From Oehlia diaphana (Eukaryota; Glomeromycota; Glomeromycetes; Glomerales; Glomeraceae): a stretch of DNA of 51,528 bases. The notes under the pieces were generated by a model. The model did not search any database, had not been told where the DNA came from, and saw only the letters and a program-made list of their open reading frames with translations. Both the position numbers and the translations under genes were made by a program. This document shows positions 11,990 to 23,431 of this stretch, piece by piece (position 1 is the stretch's first letter; every line of letters starts with the position of its first letter). The stretch spans positions 57,049 to 108,576 of the forward strand of contig QZLH01000103.1 of NCBI GenBank assembly GCA_003833135.1. Direction: 5' to 3'.

Positions 11990-14012
11990 TTTATATCTTT
12001 CGAAATAATTGATATTAAAATTCTTGTTGCTAAAAATTTTGGAACGAACCTGCCTATGTGCGCAAAGAAAATCCGAAATAAATCATACTTGGTAAATTAA
12101 ATTAATATTAATTAAAAGGCCAGGTGGTTTAAAAATTCCTACAATACTTTTAAATATAATGAAGCTTCTACTCAAATTATAAGTGTTATTTAAGAACCTG
12201 ATAATGATTTAAAAGAAACAAGAACTCGTCCAATTAAATTATTTTTAAATTAAATCTATCTTATTTAAGAAAAAATCAAAACCTTGGATACCACCGCAAT
12301 TACATTATCGATATGAAAGCAATCAAAGATTATTTAACTCAAATATCTTTAATTAAAAGTATACTAGAAAAAGGTGATCAATAATTAACAAGTTGGATTT
12401 ATTCTAATCATTCTTGCTGATCGGGTACATCGTACAGTACATGATTAGGACATTATTAATTTTGTAAAAAATAATTACTCATAGCCACATCATTATACAA
12501 AAGTCATGTGCGAATGTGCATAAGGCTGGTCTCTTAACTACATTAAACTCTGCCAATCTCGAGTTTACTACTGAACGTGCGTATAACAATTAATTGTTTT
12601 AATGTCATCGAAATAGCATTGAACTAATTTTCTCTTTGTTACAGCGGGGGCAGTTGCTTCGCATTGTCTAAGTGTTGTCAAGAATCATAATCTTTATTCT
12701 GGAGGTAATAATTTTTTTTTTTTAAAAGAAAAAAGTTATTTCTTATAGGTTACTTATCATTATGTACTTTCTTTTAAGAAAAGATACTTTCCTGGTTGCA
12801 GATTGTGGTGATGACGCAGTCGGTATTATGTCACGTAACTTCTTCAGAACAACAAATTACTAAACGTGTCGGCGATCTATGTGGTAGCTTAAGAATTTTA
12901 CAATTGTTTTGGACGTAAAGTCGGATTTCAAACATTAAGAAAATAAAAACGATATAAGCATCAAAAAATACAGAATTTGATTCAACGACTTTTTGCGTTA
13001 GGGTTAAATTTAAATTTAACGGAGATCCTGAAAGTTAAGATTAATTTACGTGCATTGTCCTGATTTACAACAATAGATGGAAGAAGCTGGATGGATCGTA
13101 AAACTCGATTTACTGTACATCAGTGAAAGTAATGTTCGATTCAGTTATGAATAGGATTATAAAATTAATTGATAGTCAATTAAAGGATGCTTTGTAATGA
13201 TGTTTTTCAATATTTTAGTAGGCAAATTTAGCGAGGCACCTTACCTTTTGAGTAGAGTAAGAGAAGCCTTTATAGATCAAATTTCGATTATTGCTGTACC
13301 GGATTTGCTAACAGTAGCAGTTGTTAGAGGTGCTATAACATATGGATTAAACGTTGAAATTGTATAATAACATGTTTTTAATGAATCTTTGGTATTGAAT
13401 TTGCCAAAGTTTGGTACGTGTAATTTGTTCGATTTTATTCTTTGCACAAAGATTTTATTTTATTTTGTTTTTTTAATCTGACATACTATATATTTTTTAA
13501 TTAGGTTGCGTGTAAAGATAAGAAAAATGGCGAATCGATTACTCTAGAGTAGAGTTTGTTAAAGAATTATCTTGTTTAGTCAAACTAAACACTTATTATA
13601 CAACAGATGATTCTGTAAATATCGCAATGAGAAGCTTTACGTATAAACACATCTTGATATATTATCATCTGTAGTATTCTCATTGATTTTACTAAAACAT
13701 TGCAAGACAATATACCCTGCTATTGTTGTTCTACCCCTCCTAGCTTCTTGGCCTCTGGGCTTCTAGGTAGAAAACTAGGTACAACAGGTGTTTACTTAGA
13801 TTAATCGTCCTGAGCTAAAAATGCAAGACCAACCGGGTTTTACAGACTTGGAGGTTCTATAGCAATTAGTAACCCCAAAAGTAGTCCAGTATTACCAAGG
13901 TACAACAGAAGAATTAAAAAACCATATCCTTAGATAGGATAGAAATTAAAGCAACTGCAAGGGATAAGCGAAATATATGAAGCAACTTTTGAATCAGATT
14001 TATTAGACGTTT
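11990..14012 (+). pseudogene. Decayed HSPA12-like Hsp70 copy
   Basis: Fragments of the family's exons appear in the correct order. At about 12013-12050 lies VAKNFGT (compare GLDFGTT), and at about 12215-12245 TRPIKLFLN (compare RPVELFKLH). MKAIKDYLTQI follows at about 12310, then NLEFTTE ending at a GT donor near 12575. After an AG acceptor comes GAVASHCLSVVKNHNL at about 12645, then DCGDDAVGIMSR after CAG at about 12803 and RVGDLCGS at about 12865. FSEAPYLL occurs at about 13228, PDLLTVAVVRGAITYGLN at about 13295-13355 and IEIKATARDK at about 13945. Frames change repeatedly and stops are frequent. The phosphate-2 loop is destroyed (VDCGGGT has become a DCGDDA form) and LVGGF is now LVGKF. 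Several splice sites survive, so the copy died as a DNA duplicate and not as a processed transcript. Confidence 0.75.
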
Positions 14013-15480
14013 AATTAAATAAAGAGTATACTTTTATATTATGAATTAATCGAGTTACAGAATTATTTAGATCATCAATAATTTTCCGGGGATATTTAAC
14101 CCATACAGCACTCTCTATTTCTGTGCGTAATTCATACAAGCGGATGAATGAAAAAAAACTAAAAAGACTTTCCAGATGATAAGGTTCAAGATACCTGGCC
14201 TACTTTCGATTCAAAAGTATAGTCGTGTGATCTTTTTGATTACTTTGATCGAATAGAGAAAGAATAAGTTCCTTCGAAGATGGACAAAATTGGATTTTAA
14301 CGAATAATGAAATAAGGCTTTATAGTATGCTGCATTTATACAACTGAATTCATATATTCAAAAACCAGCCCTTATTTCAAAGATACAGAACAGACTTGCA
14401 CTATGTAATTAGATATGTCATGTTAAAATTATTAGATGTCATTTATTGATTCAATAAAGTAGATTATCCTTTGATTACGTTATTTTTATCGTAACTACTG
14501 TACTGTAAATAATAAAATCTATTTAATAATTATCACGTAAGGAAAATGGTTTCTAAGAGCCGTTTGGATCGTCAAACATTCAATAAATACTTTCATGCTT
14601 TCATCATTTTCTTTATCTACAAGTAAGAACCGAACACGCAGTTCAATCCGAGTTGCAAAACGCTGCTCCAAAAGGACATCGTGATGTTAATGAACCAATT
14701 TTCATGATTTACACTCTGTGTGAAATGGGTCATTAATAAATGGTTCTAGTTAAATAAACCAATCTAACGATTTTCTTAAATCAATGTATTAATGAATCTA
14801 GTTATACCTAATCGATTATACTAATTTATATCATTGACTATAATAGAAAATTCGCAAATTCTTTGCAATCGGAGTTGTTTTAACGAATTCGGATGACGGG
14901 CGATGTAAATAACTATCATTTTTTTTTCACCAAATCGACTCCCCGGTTATAAATACGATAAATTGTTTATTTTTAACCAATGAATGCACATGAAATCATA
15001 CGTAATTGGTTAAAAAAGTTTTTTGCCTAACATTTTACAGTAACACATCCATAAGTGCACCCCTCTATATGTGCACTGTTAAGTAGATTCTCCCTAAGTC
15101 ACGGTAGGTCTATCACAATTTATAAGAGCTCTTAATAATTTACTATTTATAAATGTATATCTTCTCTAAGTGCACATTCTGCTATTTTTTTACTATGATT
15201 CCAAGTAGGAAGGCCGGTGTCTTTAGGTCAGTACGTAAAAACTAGTAGAAAATGAGAATTGAAAGTTTACTTTCATTTATTTTTATTCAAGTAAATTTTA
15301 TTATACTTAATCATACTAATATTATTAGCAGTGGTTACAACTCATATGAGACAAATCATAAATTATTATTAAATATTATACTGTATAACTTTATATTATT
15401 CATCCAAGTTAAATTTAAAATTAGTTTTATAACTTTATAAAAAATTCTTTATTTCCATAAACGTATCATATTCCCAGAAT
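14013..15480. other. Intergenic containing dispersed repeat copy 2
   Basis: No gene recognised. The segment at about 15046-15270 is the inverted partner of 10640-10850. The rest is AT-rich, without clear repeats or long frames; a 62-codon frame at 15252-15440 is hydrophobic low-complexity sequence and looks random. Confidence 0.5.
15046..15270 (-). repeat. Dispersed repeat copy 2 (inverted partner of 10.64-10.85 kb)
   Basis: On the minus strand this repeats the landmarks of copy 1: ACTTTCAATTCTC, AAAAAAATAGCA, TGCACTTAGAG, TATTAAGAGCTCTTATAA, AGGGAGAATCTAC and a GTGCAC pair near the end. Together the copies form an inverted repeat around 4.2 kb that contains the 12-14 kb Hsp70 pseudogene. 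Confidence 0.65.
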
Positions 15481-15539
15481 TTATTGCCTCAAAACATGGA
15501 AATTATCCAATTGCTTGGATTTTTGTTATTATTCCAGGA

Positions 15540-17645
15540 ATTACGGATAAAATTTTTTACAGAGTATCTTTGGCCTGTTTGTTTATCCCTTGATGTAGTG
15601 ATAATTTCCATTCTTCAAATATCGGTACACGAGTAACCGTAACTTCTTGATTTTATTTCAGAGAGGAGTAACCAACGAACAAACATAATAGGCGTTAACA
15701 ACTACAAGTAGCGGAAAAACTAATCTATTAGGGGTACTGTGGTTATTAATCCCGTGAACAGCCGTAACTTCTTGATCATTTAGCCAAATATTTTAATTTA
15801 GCAATAAATCCCCCCGGAATACTTCTGTCAATTGGATCTCCATCACATCCACAAGTATTTAAGAATCCTTAGGGAAATCATTATTCCTATATTATTTAAA
15901 TTTTTTATAGGCAATCTATACATTGTAGCTCCACGCCTCCACGTGAAATTGCTGCCGTGAGTAAAACTGGGACCGAAATAAGTATTATATGTAAAATTTC
16001 TGTTTAATTCTTTTTGTAAATATTTTGATTCACTAAAACCTCCAACTAAGAACATTACAGAACAAGTTTCTTGAAAATTACGTAATTGAAGTTTATCAAT
16101 CGTTGATAACAGATTCAAGTATTGATTTCACAATTGCAAAATCAATATTAATTGTCCAATCATTCTCCTCTTAACTTTCTCTACCATATTTATTAACAAT
16201 AATCTTTTAATTAGAGTTTTCCTCAAATGGATAATATCCTAGGATTGAATCCGGATATCCTATTTGTCTGGATTGTCAATTAATTTTTTGGTATAAACCT
16301 ATATATTTCGGATGACTCTTTACTCTGCGTCGTGAGAAACTCGGTAAGATTCGGTATAACTCAGAATAAAATAAAAATTTACACCTCGGTAATGTTTAGG
16401 GCGAAACTTGTTTTGCGATTGGCCATATAAACTTGGCGAAACTAAAATTGTCACGTGCATGATTTTAATTGGTGGCTAAATTTATGCATTTTTCTCACAA
16501 AAGATCTTTCGTATTATATACAACGCGTTTAATTGCAAATAAACCTTTATCCTATTTTTCTCTTTCATTTAAAACCATAAAAATCAACTTTTACTTTTTT
16601 TTGATTATGTTTACACAAAATTTTACCTTTTTTAACCCTTCCCCAAATGCAACTCCTATAACTACACAGAAAAAAAAGAAAAAATATTCAAGTCCTTAGT
16701 ATAGGGAGGTCATACTATTCAAAGGTGCAAAAGTATCAGAAGGCCATTACGAAGCAACTTGCGCATGCTGTAATTACTTTTACAAAAAGGCTCACCACAA
16801 GATTTGAATTAAGTATAGATATTATAGAGAGTGAAAATGATGAAAGTGGATGAACCTATGAATGAAAATGAAGATAATGATATTTCCAGCTGCTGTAGTT
16901 GATGAAATAGTTGATACGATGTACTGTAAATTGTATAGTTGCGATTTATTAATAAATTTTATCATAAAATGTAATAACTGATAAAAAAAATGTTTTGCAA
17001 GTTCGTCCAGTTTCGGAAATTTCGCCCAGTTTCGGAAGTTTCGTCAGTTTCAGATTTTGCGAAACTAGTTTCGCCAGGCTTCAGAAGTTTCACCGGAGGT
17101 CTAGTTTCGGGTTCACCCGAAACACTAATGCTTGGACCGGTGCTCCAAATCTAACAATATAGTTTTTACCTTATTTGAACTTTACCTAGTTTTACCAAAT
17201 GTACCGAGTTGTCTCTCAGTATGTGACTAGGTGTCCCGTATATTATGAAATCAGCTGTAAATAGGTTATCCAGAATTGAAATTTACAAACGGGTTATCCT
17301 ATATTAGTATTTATAGGATAATCCGGTGAAAAATTCTAGTTTGAATCATTAAAGTCGAGAAATAAATCATCAAAGATTGTACCTTGCCGATTCTCTAAGG
17401 TAATCAATAATAGCCTTTTATAATCAACTAGAAGTTTTGGTTTATGTTCTTCTAATAGATCACTTAAATGTAGTTTGAACAATTCTATGGGCTTACAATC
17501 TTCTTACTTATTTCTTTTTTACGACCTTACTTTTTATCCAGAGCTCCTCATAATTTTTTATTATCATACTGGAGGAATGTGTTGGTTTTTATTTGACCTG
17601 CCACAAAACATTTGAGCGTACGTTGTCTTCGTATATCACTCTCCT
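15540..17645 (-). pseudogene. Second decayed Hsp70 copy, interrupted by insertion
   Basis: On the minus strand the 5' part lies at about 17345-17640, with remnants of the first ATPase exon: KLWGAL, PIELFKLHLSDLLEEHKPK and VDYK followed by frame breaks. The 3' part lies at about 15540-16215 and includes the core LVGGFSESKYLQK at about 16020-16060, a corrupted ISRGA motif (WRRGATMYRLP), LRILKYL and remnants of the last exon (compare IPVFEEW and DRSILPG-like pieces). The exons coding PAEF, PEAAA and VDCGGGTVD are missing. About 1.1 kb of foreign DNA (about 16220-17340) lies between the halves. The surviving parts are closest to gene B. Confidence 0.72.
16390..17135 (+). mobile_element. Deleted hAT-like element with BED zinc-finger relic
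   Basis: The segment contains an ORF fragment starting ATG at 16606. Past a stop near 16698 it reads AKVSEGHYEATCACCNYFY and then, after a one-base frameshift, KGSPQDLN. This spacing is that of a BED-type zinc finger N-terminal to hAT transposases, including the Cys-x2-Cys pair. The remaining transposase is absent. The left edge starts near GTTTAGGGCGAAACTTG and the right edge ends near GGGTTCACCCGAAACAC. Many TTTCG or CGAAA copies lie close to both ends (16398-16445, 17000-17130), like hAT subterminal repeats. TAATG flanks both sides, but a clean 8-bp target duplication is not visible. Confidence 0.5.
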
Positions 17646-17809
17646 TAAAATAGAAAAAATTATTTTTTCTTGTTACAAAAATTTATAGTTAATAACACAC
17701 AAACTGTGTGACAGGTTACGCCGAATATATTGTTTAAAGTATGTGGCGCATTTTTTAAAAAATCGCGTTTAAGTCAAAATTTTCAGCCAAAATCTCGGTT
17801 GGCCGTTCT

Positions 17810-18232
17810 AAGTAAAATGAGTGATACGGAAAGTTGTGGATCCGTTGGGGATGATGAGTGGAGTACGGTCCCTATGTGACAGTTTACTCAAGTGATAAAT
17901 AACACGACGGGCCAAACACGTGATTCAGAGTGGGCCGAGACACTATACATCACCTGAGTACGCTTCACACCCATTATGTTACGAGTGCTACGGAAATGAG
18001 TGGTGTCGGGTCAGCGTGATGAGTATAGTATGAACCCTATGTGACAGTTTACTCAAGTGATAAATAAACACCTCGGCCTAAGCTCGGCCCAGCGGTTTGG
18101 CCGGGTGTCTATTCGTCACCTGAGTGTGCTTCATACCCTTTATGTTACACACCGCCAAATGTCACCGTACTCCACTCAACATCCTCACCGGACTCCACAA
18201 CTATTCGTCTCACCGAAGTAAAGAGATACCCT
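17810..18232. repeat. GC-richer compound fold-back repeat
   Basis: The outer arms are inverted. GTTGTGGATCCGTTGGGGAT and GAGTGGAGTACGGT (about 17833-17871) pair with the reverse complement of 18160-18215. The interior also has two direct copies of a unit starting CCCTATGTGACAGTTTACTC (about 17870 and about 18033), each followed by a copy of TCACCTGAGT.YGCTTCA (about 17950 and about 18115). The two internal motifs themselves resemble reverse complements of each other, so nested hairpins can form. The segment is visibly richer in G and C than its flanks and has no coding frame. It may be a fold-back transposon or an inverted repeat built from a tandem one. Confidence 0.65.
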
Positions 18233-18451
18233 ATATATAATTTTAAGTTTGAACATAACAGATAAGTTTAATATTTATCTCAGCGACTTAGTAATTTTTT
18301 TGTGGTCTGATCTCTATTTGTCACATGCATAAAATGTCACATCGTTTATGCAGTGTAACCAATACCATTAATATTCGTAACACGCGAGGTGGTGTGGTAT
18401 GATTACCCCAATATATCTTTGTTTAACTGATTTCTATTCACTGTAATGTGT

Positions 18452-18506
18452 TTATATAAATAACCAACCTGATCATGACAATATTCATGCTAAATTTTAT
18501 TGAAAC
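18452..18506 (+). promoter_or_regulatory. TATA box and leader of Hsp70 gene C
   Basis: TATATAAATAACC at about 18453 is followed by ATCATGACAATATTCATGCTAAA just before the start codon at 18507 (quoted in two parts: ATCATGACAATA, TTCATGCTAAA). The same order, TATAAATAACC then ATCATGATA and TATTCATGCTAAA, lies upstream of gene A. The promoter was therefore duplicated with the gene. Confidence 0.55.
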
Positions 18507-20695
18507 ATGGATAGTCTTTTTCCTATTAACATATGTATGTATATTTGAGTGGAAATTTTATTATATCATTATTAATTCTGATGATAGAAATTATTTTTTA
18601 CATTTTAAGATGACAAATTTCTTAAACAAGACAATAAATTATTAGGATCCGATGATAATAATATCCGCGTTGTAGTTGGGTTAGACTTTGGAACAACTTA
18701 CTCTGGATTTGCATATTGTCATGTTAGCGATGAAGTCAATATATGTTCAAATGATGTTTGGAACGGCAACGTAGGTCAATTAAAAACAAATACGGTTCTT
18801 CAATATGACGATGAATATAATAATGTAAAACTTTGGGGTGCACCAGCTCTAGTTAAAAAGCAAGGTCGTAGTAGAACAAGAAGACAAAAAAATAACGAAA
18901 ATGACAAACCCGTTGAATTGTTTAAATTACATTTGGGCGATTTATTAGAAGAACTTAAACCAAAACTACCAGTTGATTACAAAAAAGCTATTACCGATTA
19001 TCTTAGAGAAATCGGAAAGGTATAATTTTTTGCATAATTTTAGCAATCTTTATACTTTGAATGTTCAAACCCTTTTCAAAACTTCTATCCGATAATTCTT
19101 CTATTATGTTGTATATTAAAAAATATTCAAGGTAATTAAAGAAATTATCAACACACGATGGCCAAACATTGATTACTTTGAAAACGTTCTTTTGATTATT
19201 ACCGTTCCTGCAGAATTTTCTGAAAAGGCGAAAGCAATTATGAGAATATGTGCATTTGATGCAGTATTGATTAAAGAAAAATATTCAACAAATTTACAAT
19301 TTACTACAGAACGTAAGAATCTTTACAGTTTGTATATAAATTATGTATATACCTTTTAAATTTTTAACTTAAAAAATTTATAACAAGCTGAGGCTGCTGC
19401 GATATATTGCATGAAAAGTCTTGAAGGACAAAATCTCGCACAACCAGGAAGTATGTTTATTAATTTGCTTTATTTATTAATAAATATCGACCAATTTGTT
19501 TATAAATAATTTATACAACAGCTAATTTCATGATAGTTGATTGTGGTGGCGGTACAGTAGATTTAACAACTCGTAAATTAGTAAGTCATAATCAATTAGG
19601 TGAAATAACTGAAAGATCTGGCGATTTTTGTGGAAGTACTTTTGTTGATGTCGAGTTTATTAAATATTTACGAAAAATACTTGGAGATGAACCTATGGAT
19701 TTGCTTAGAGACAATAACTATGGACAAATGCAATATTTGATACAACAATTTTGTAATGATGGTAAAATTCCTTTTACAGGGGATGATCCAGATTTTTTAT
19801 ATGAATTAGACATTCGAGAAACGGTTCCAATCTTAGAACAACAATATGTTATTGATGATGATATCAGGAAAACTTTGGATAATGATGAATGGATAATTGA
19901 AATTGATTTAGAAACTATGAAATCAATATTTGAACCTGTTGTCCAAAATATTCTTCAATTAATAAAAACTCAACTGGATAATGCACATGAAACTTGTTCT
20001 GCGATGTTTTTAGTTGGAGGATTTAGTGAATCAAAATATTTACAAAAGAAAATCAAACAAAAGTTTAGTAGTCAGGTTAATTTTATTTCGGTACCTACTC
20101 AACCTACGGCAGCAATTTCACGTGGAGCAGCAATATACGGATTGTCTATAAGATTAAATGATTTGAATAATATAGGAAATGATGACAATATGAAATGTGT
20201 TATTTCTTCAAGAGTTCTTAAATATACTTACGGAGTTAATGTTTTATTGGACTGGGTATGTTTTTTTCAATATAATTAAGTTTTATTTCGTAAACTTTAT
20301 TATTAAAAAATCAAATAAACTTTATTTAGAAAGAAGGAGATCCGATACATAGAAAAGTCTATGATGGCCTTATAGAAAAATTTAGTTGTTTAGCTACACG
20401 TGGTACTAAAATGGATATTAATCAAGAAATAACTAGCACTCGTGCACCATTTTATTCGGAACAAAAAGCAATGTTTTTTAAATTATATTATACAGAAGAG
20501 TATGATGGAACATATATTGATGATCCTGGTATGAAGCTTTTAGGAAATTTTACTATCGATTTGCCTGGTTCAGGAATGGATAGACGTATATTATTTGGAA
20601 TAACTTTTGGGAAAATGGAAATTATTGCTACTGCAAAGAACAAACAGACTGGTCAAAGTTATAAAACTACTTTTAATTTTAACTTTAATGATTAA
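18507..20695 (+). CDS. Hsp70-like ATPase, HSPA12 type (gene C)
   Basis: Six exons join(18507..18534, 18610..19019, 19132..19312, 19388..19450, 19522..20255, 20330..20695), all GT-AG and in frame, giving 593 residues. The first exon codes nine residues plus one base and joins to a second exon that reaches VVVGLDFGTTYSGFAY. Further motifs are ELFKLHLGDLLEELKPK, TVPAEFSEKAKAI, PEAAAIYCM, IVDCGGGTVDLTT, LVGGFSESKYLQKKI and ISRGAAIYGL. The C-terminal beta segment holds LGNFTIDLPGSGMDRR and FGKMEIIATAKNKQTGQS. It is closest to gene A in exons, introns, promoter and 3' flank, but in opposite orientation. The canopy- and lid-type substrate domain of classical Hsp70 is absent. No broken motif seen; likely functional. 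Confidence 0.88.
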
Positions 20696-21480
20696 ATTAG
20701 ATTTGATCAAGAAATATTTTTAGATGAATAGATTTATTTATCACCAACCTGCTTCAAATTATTTGAATCCAAAGTAGGTAGTTCCAAATATTAATCTAAT
20801 CATATGTGGATATCATCATCTACTCGAATAGATTTTTTTAAATATATTTTTATTGTTAATTATTTACGTTTTCTTTGAAGTCTGTTTACGTGTGATGTGA
20901 TAAAAGGCACATATTTGAGTATATTTCCCACGTCATTTGTATTTATCTAAAATTTCCATTGATTAAATTATATTGCTACATCATCGAAATAAAATTGTAA
21001 GAGAATCTTGGAATTTAATAAATTGGACTTTAAGTATTTATAGATAACCACAACTCTGTAAGGTTTTTAGGCAGGAATCTGATTTGATTTTAGTCTGAAT
21101 CATAACGATAACGAAGGACTATATAATTCTACGCTCGTTTACACAAATATTCGGATCTGTTCCCGTTCCCTAGTTTTAATTACAATTACTATTGATGTTG
21201 ATTTTTTACCAGTCATTGTATAAGGCTAGGTAGAAATAAGGTTTACCATATATAGAAATATCATAACAACAATTTGTATTACATGTATTATTATATACTG
21301 CACACAGTCACAAACAAAATTTTTTTGTCTCAAGAAACTGTCCCAGAAATAATATTAGCATTTTAATAAGGCAGTAGAAAACGATCTAAGTTAAAAGGAA
21401 AGTTAATTTTAGCATTTCATATCAAATGAAACGAATCTTAACGTAAACCGATGCCCACTTACCAACCACCAGAGCAAATA
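20696..21480 (+). repeat. 3' flank shared with gene A (inverted duplication)
   Basis: The reverse complement of this stretch aligns by eye with 4020-4849. Landmarks include ATTCTCTTACA, TTTCGATGATRTAGCAATAT, TTAATCAATG, TTGTGTAAACGAG.GTAGA, TATAGTC.TT.GTTATCGTTATG, CTATATATGGT, AATGCTAATATTATTTC, TTTTAACTTAGATCG and TTACG(C/T)TAAGATTCGTTT. The copy runs to about 21480, and the order is preserved with small indels. Confidence 0.7.
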
Positions 21481-23431
21481 GTGTTTTCATAGTTATTTAT
21501 TTTTTTTTTTTTTGCAAAAACATGTGGGTTAGGGAAACCCTGGTCTTACTATTTTTAAAAAATAAGTTAAATGATTTTTGCCGATTTGGTTTTTTTGGTT
21601 ATTACTAATATTGTTTTTTTAAAGATTTTTCTTTAATTATCTCTCTTTGTTTAATTTTCTTTTTTCTTTATTTCTCTGTTTTGTTTCTTGACTTTACGGT
21701 TTGAGTAGCCATATGATTTTTTTCCATCCCCCCTTTTGATTACTAATACTATCTGGCTTTTTTTTCCTTAGCATTAATCAATTACTATTTTTTCAAAAAA
21801 AATTTTATCATCATTTAGGTTCGATCAGAGGACCTGCAGAGTTTGTTTGCTGCGGAAAATCGACAGGTATGTGATATTTTCCTTTTTATTTCTTTTACAT
21901 ATAAATTTTTTCTTTGAATGAGTCGAATCCTAGACATGCAATAATATGCTAATAAGCGATGTCATTTTTCTACGACAAGTCTGTATCTGGAAAATTCAAT
22001 TTCCATAGTTATATCAAAAAATTTTCATTATTAGAGTAAATAAACCACCCTTATTCAATGTCAAAATGTAAATCTATTCTTTTTATTCAAGGTGTTAAAT
22101 TGTTTCCGTCTATCCAGATAATCCGCCTTAAATCCGATCTGAACTCTAATTTTCTGGATGCATCATCTGTCCCGTTGATAATCCGGTATCCACTATTATA
22201 TGTTGTAAGAGAGTACTTACGTATTATTTACTATACTTATTCTCCTAATTCTTTATAAATATTAAAATAATATAAAATAAATAATAAATAAAAATAAATG
22301 GATTTAACTCTCGCGATCTTTTAAAAAGATTATGTATCAGGATTTTTCTCATAATTTCAAGGGAATGCACGCAATTTCCAAATATACATATATAATAATA
22401 AAAATTTTTCTGTTACAGTATATGTTACAAAAATTTTGTGAAATTGAGTTTAAGATAGTACGAAAATTCAAGATAAATAAAACAAGTATTAAATATAATG
22501 GATAACATAATAAGTTTAACGCGAATTTTGATGGATGGTATTTAAATTTTTTAATCTAATTCCAAAAGATGATATGATTTAACTTATACATGGTATAGCA
22601 ATAATAGCATCAAAGTATAACCTACAACTAATTAGTATTGTTAATTTCACTTTTATAATCTAATTTTTAATTATTTTCTCCATTTTTTCGCTATCTAATG
22701 ATCAGATTGGCCACAAATTTACTATTATTGGATTCCTTTTGACGTGCTTATTTTCTTTGACGAGATCGCGCATAAAAGCTATGGTTATATAGTGCTCATT
22801 TTATATATTATTTTGGGACGTTTTATGCCAATTGTGGCGTTTGGTCTTTATATAAATTTTTAATATTTTTGTATCGAACATGTTCTTAAAGTTGACGTTT
22901 CAGAAATTCTACGAGATCTGAAAATTATCACAGTCATAAATGGAAATTTAATTTTAATCCTTTACAGTCCCTCGCGAGGTGGGAATGTAGAGCATTTTCC
23001 TAATAATTATTAATACTTAAATAGGCCTTCAGAATAGTATTTTAGTTTTAAAATGGTAAGAAATTATAAATTTAATAAAAATGGCACTTAAGTAATAATG
23101 TTATAAAATTTAAAATTCTACATAATTTTTTCAGTAAAATATTTAATAATTCGAGGTAATTTTAACGGTAATAATGATGTTATGACAAAAAATAAAACAA
23201 AATTAAACTTAAAGCCCATAATCCCAAGAAATTAACGTCCTATTTATACAAAAGAAAATAGAATGTATTTATACCGAAAGGAATTAAAACATAGTTAAAT
23301 ACATAGAGATTGACTAATAAATTACGGGTGAAAGACAAATACGTGAACATACATCATACACAATAATATACACTATAAAGTAGTAGTATTCCGTGATAAA
23401 ATAACTATGAAAATAAAATTTTAACATTTCA
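21481..23431. other. Intergenic, AT-rich
   Basis: No gene seen. A long T-rich, pyrimidine-biased stretch occupies about 21590-21800. 21771-21845 resembles 10894-10990. At about 22110-22190 an inverted pair (ATAATCCGCC.., GATAATCCGGTATCC) recalls the GGATAATCCGG motifs bordering the insertion at 16.2-17.3 kb. A 66-codon frame at 22058-22258 lacks family features. Confidence 0.45.
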
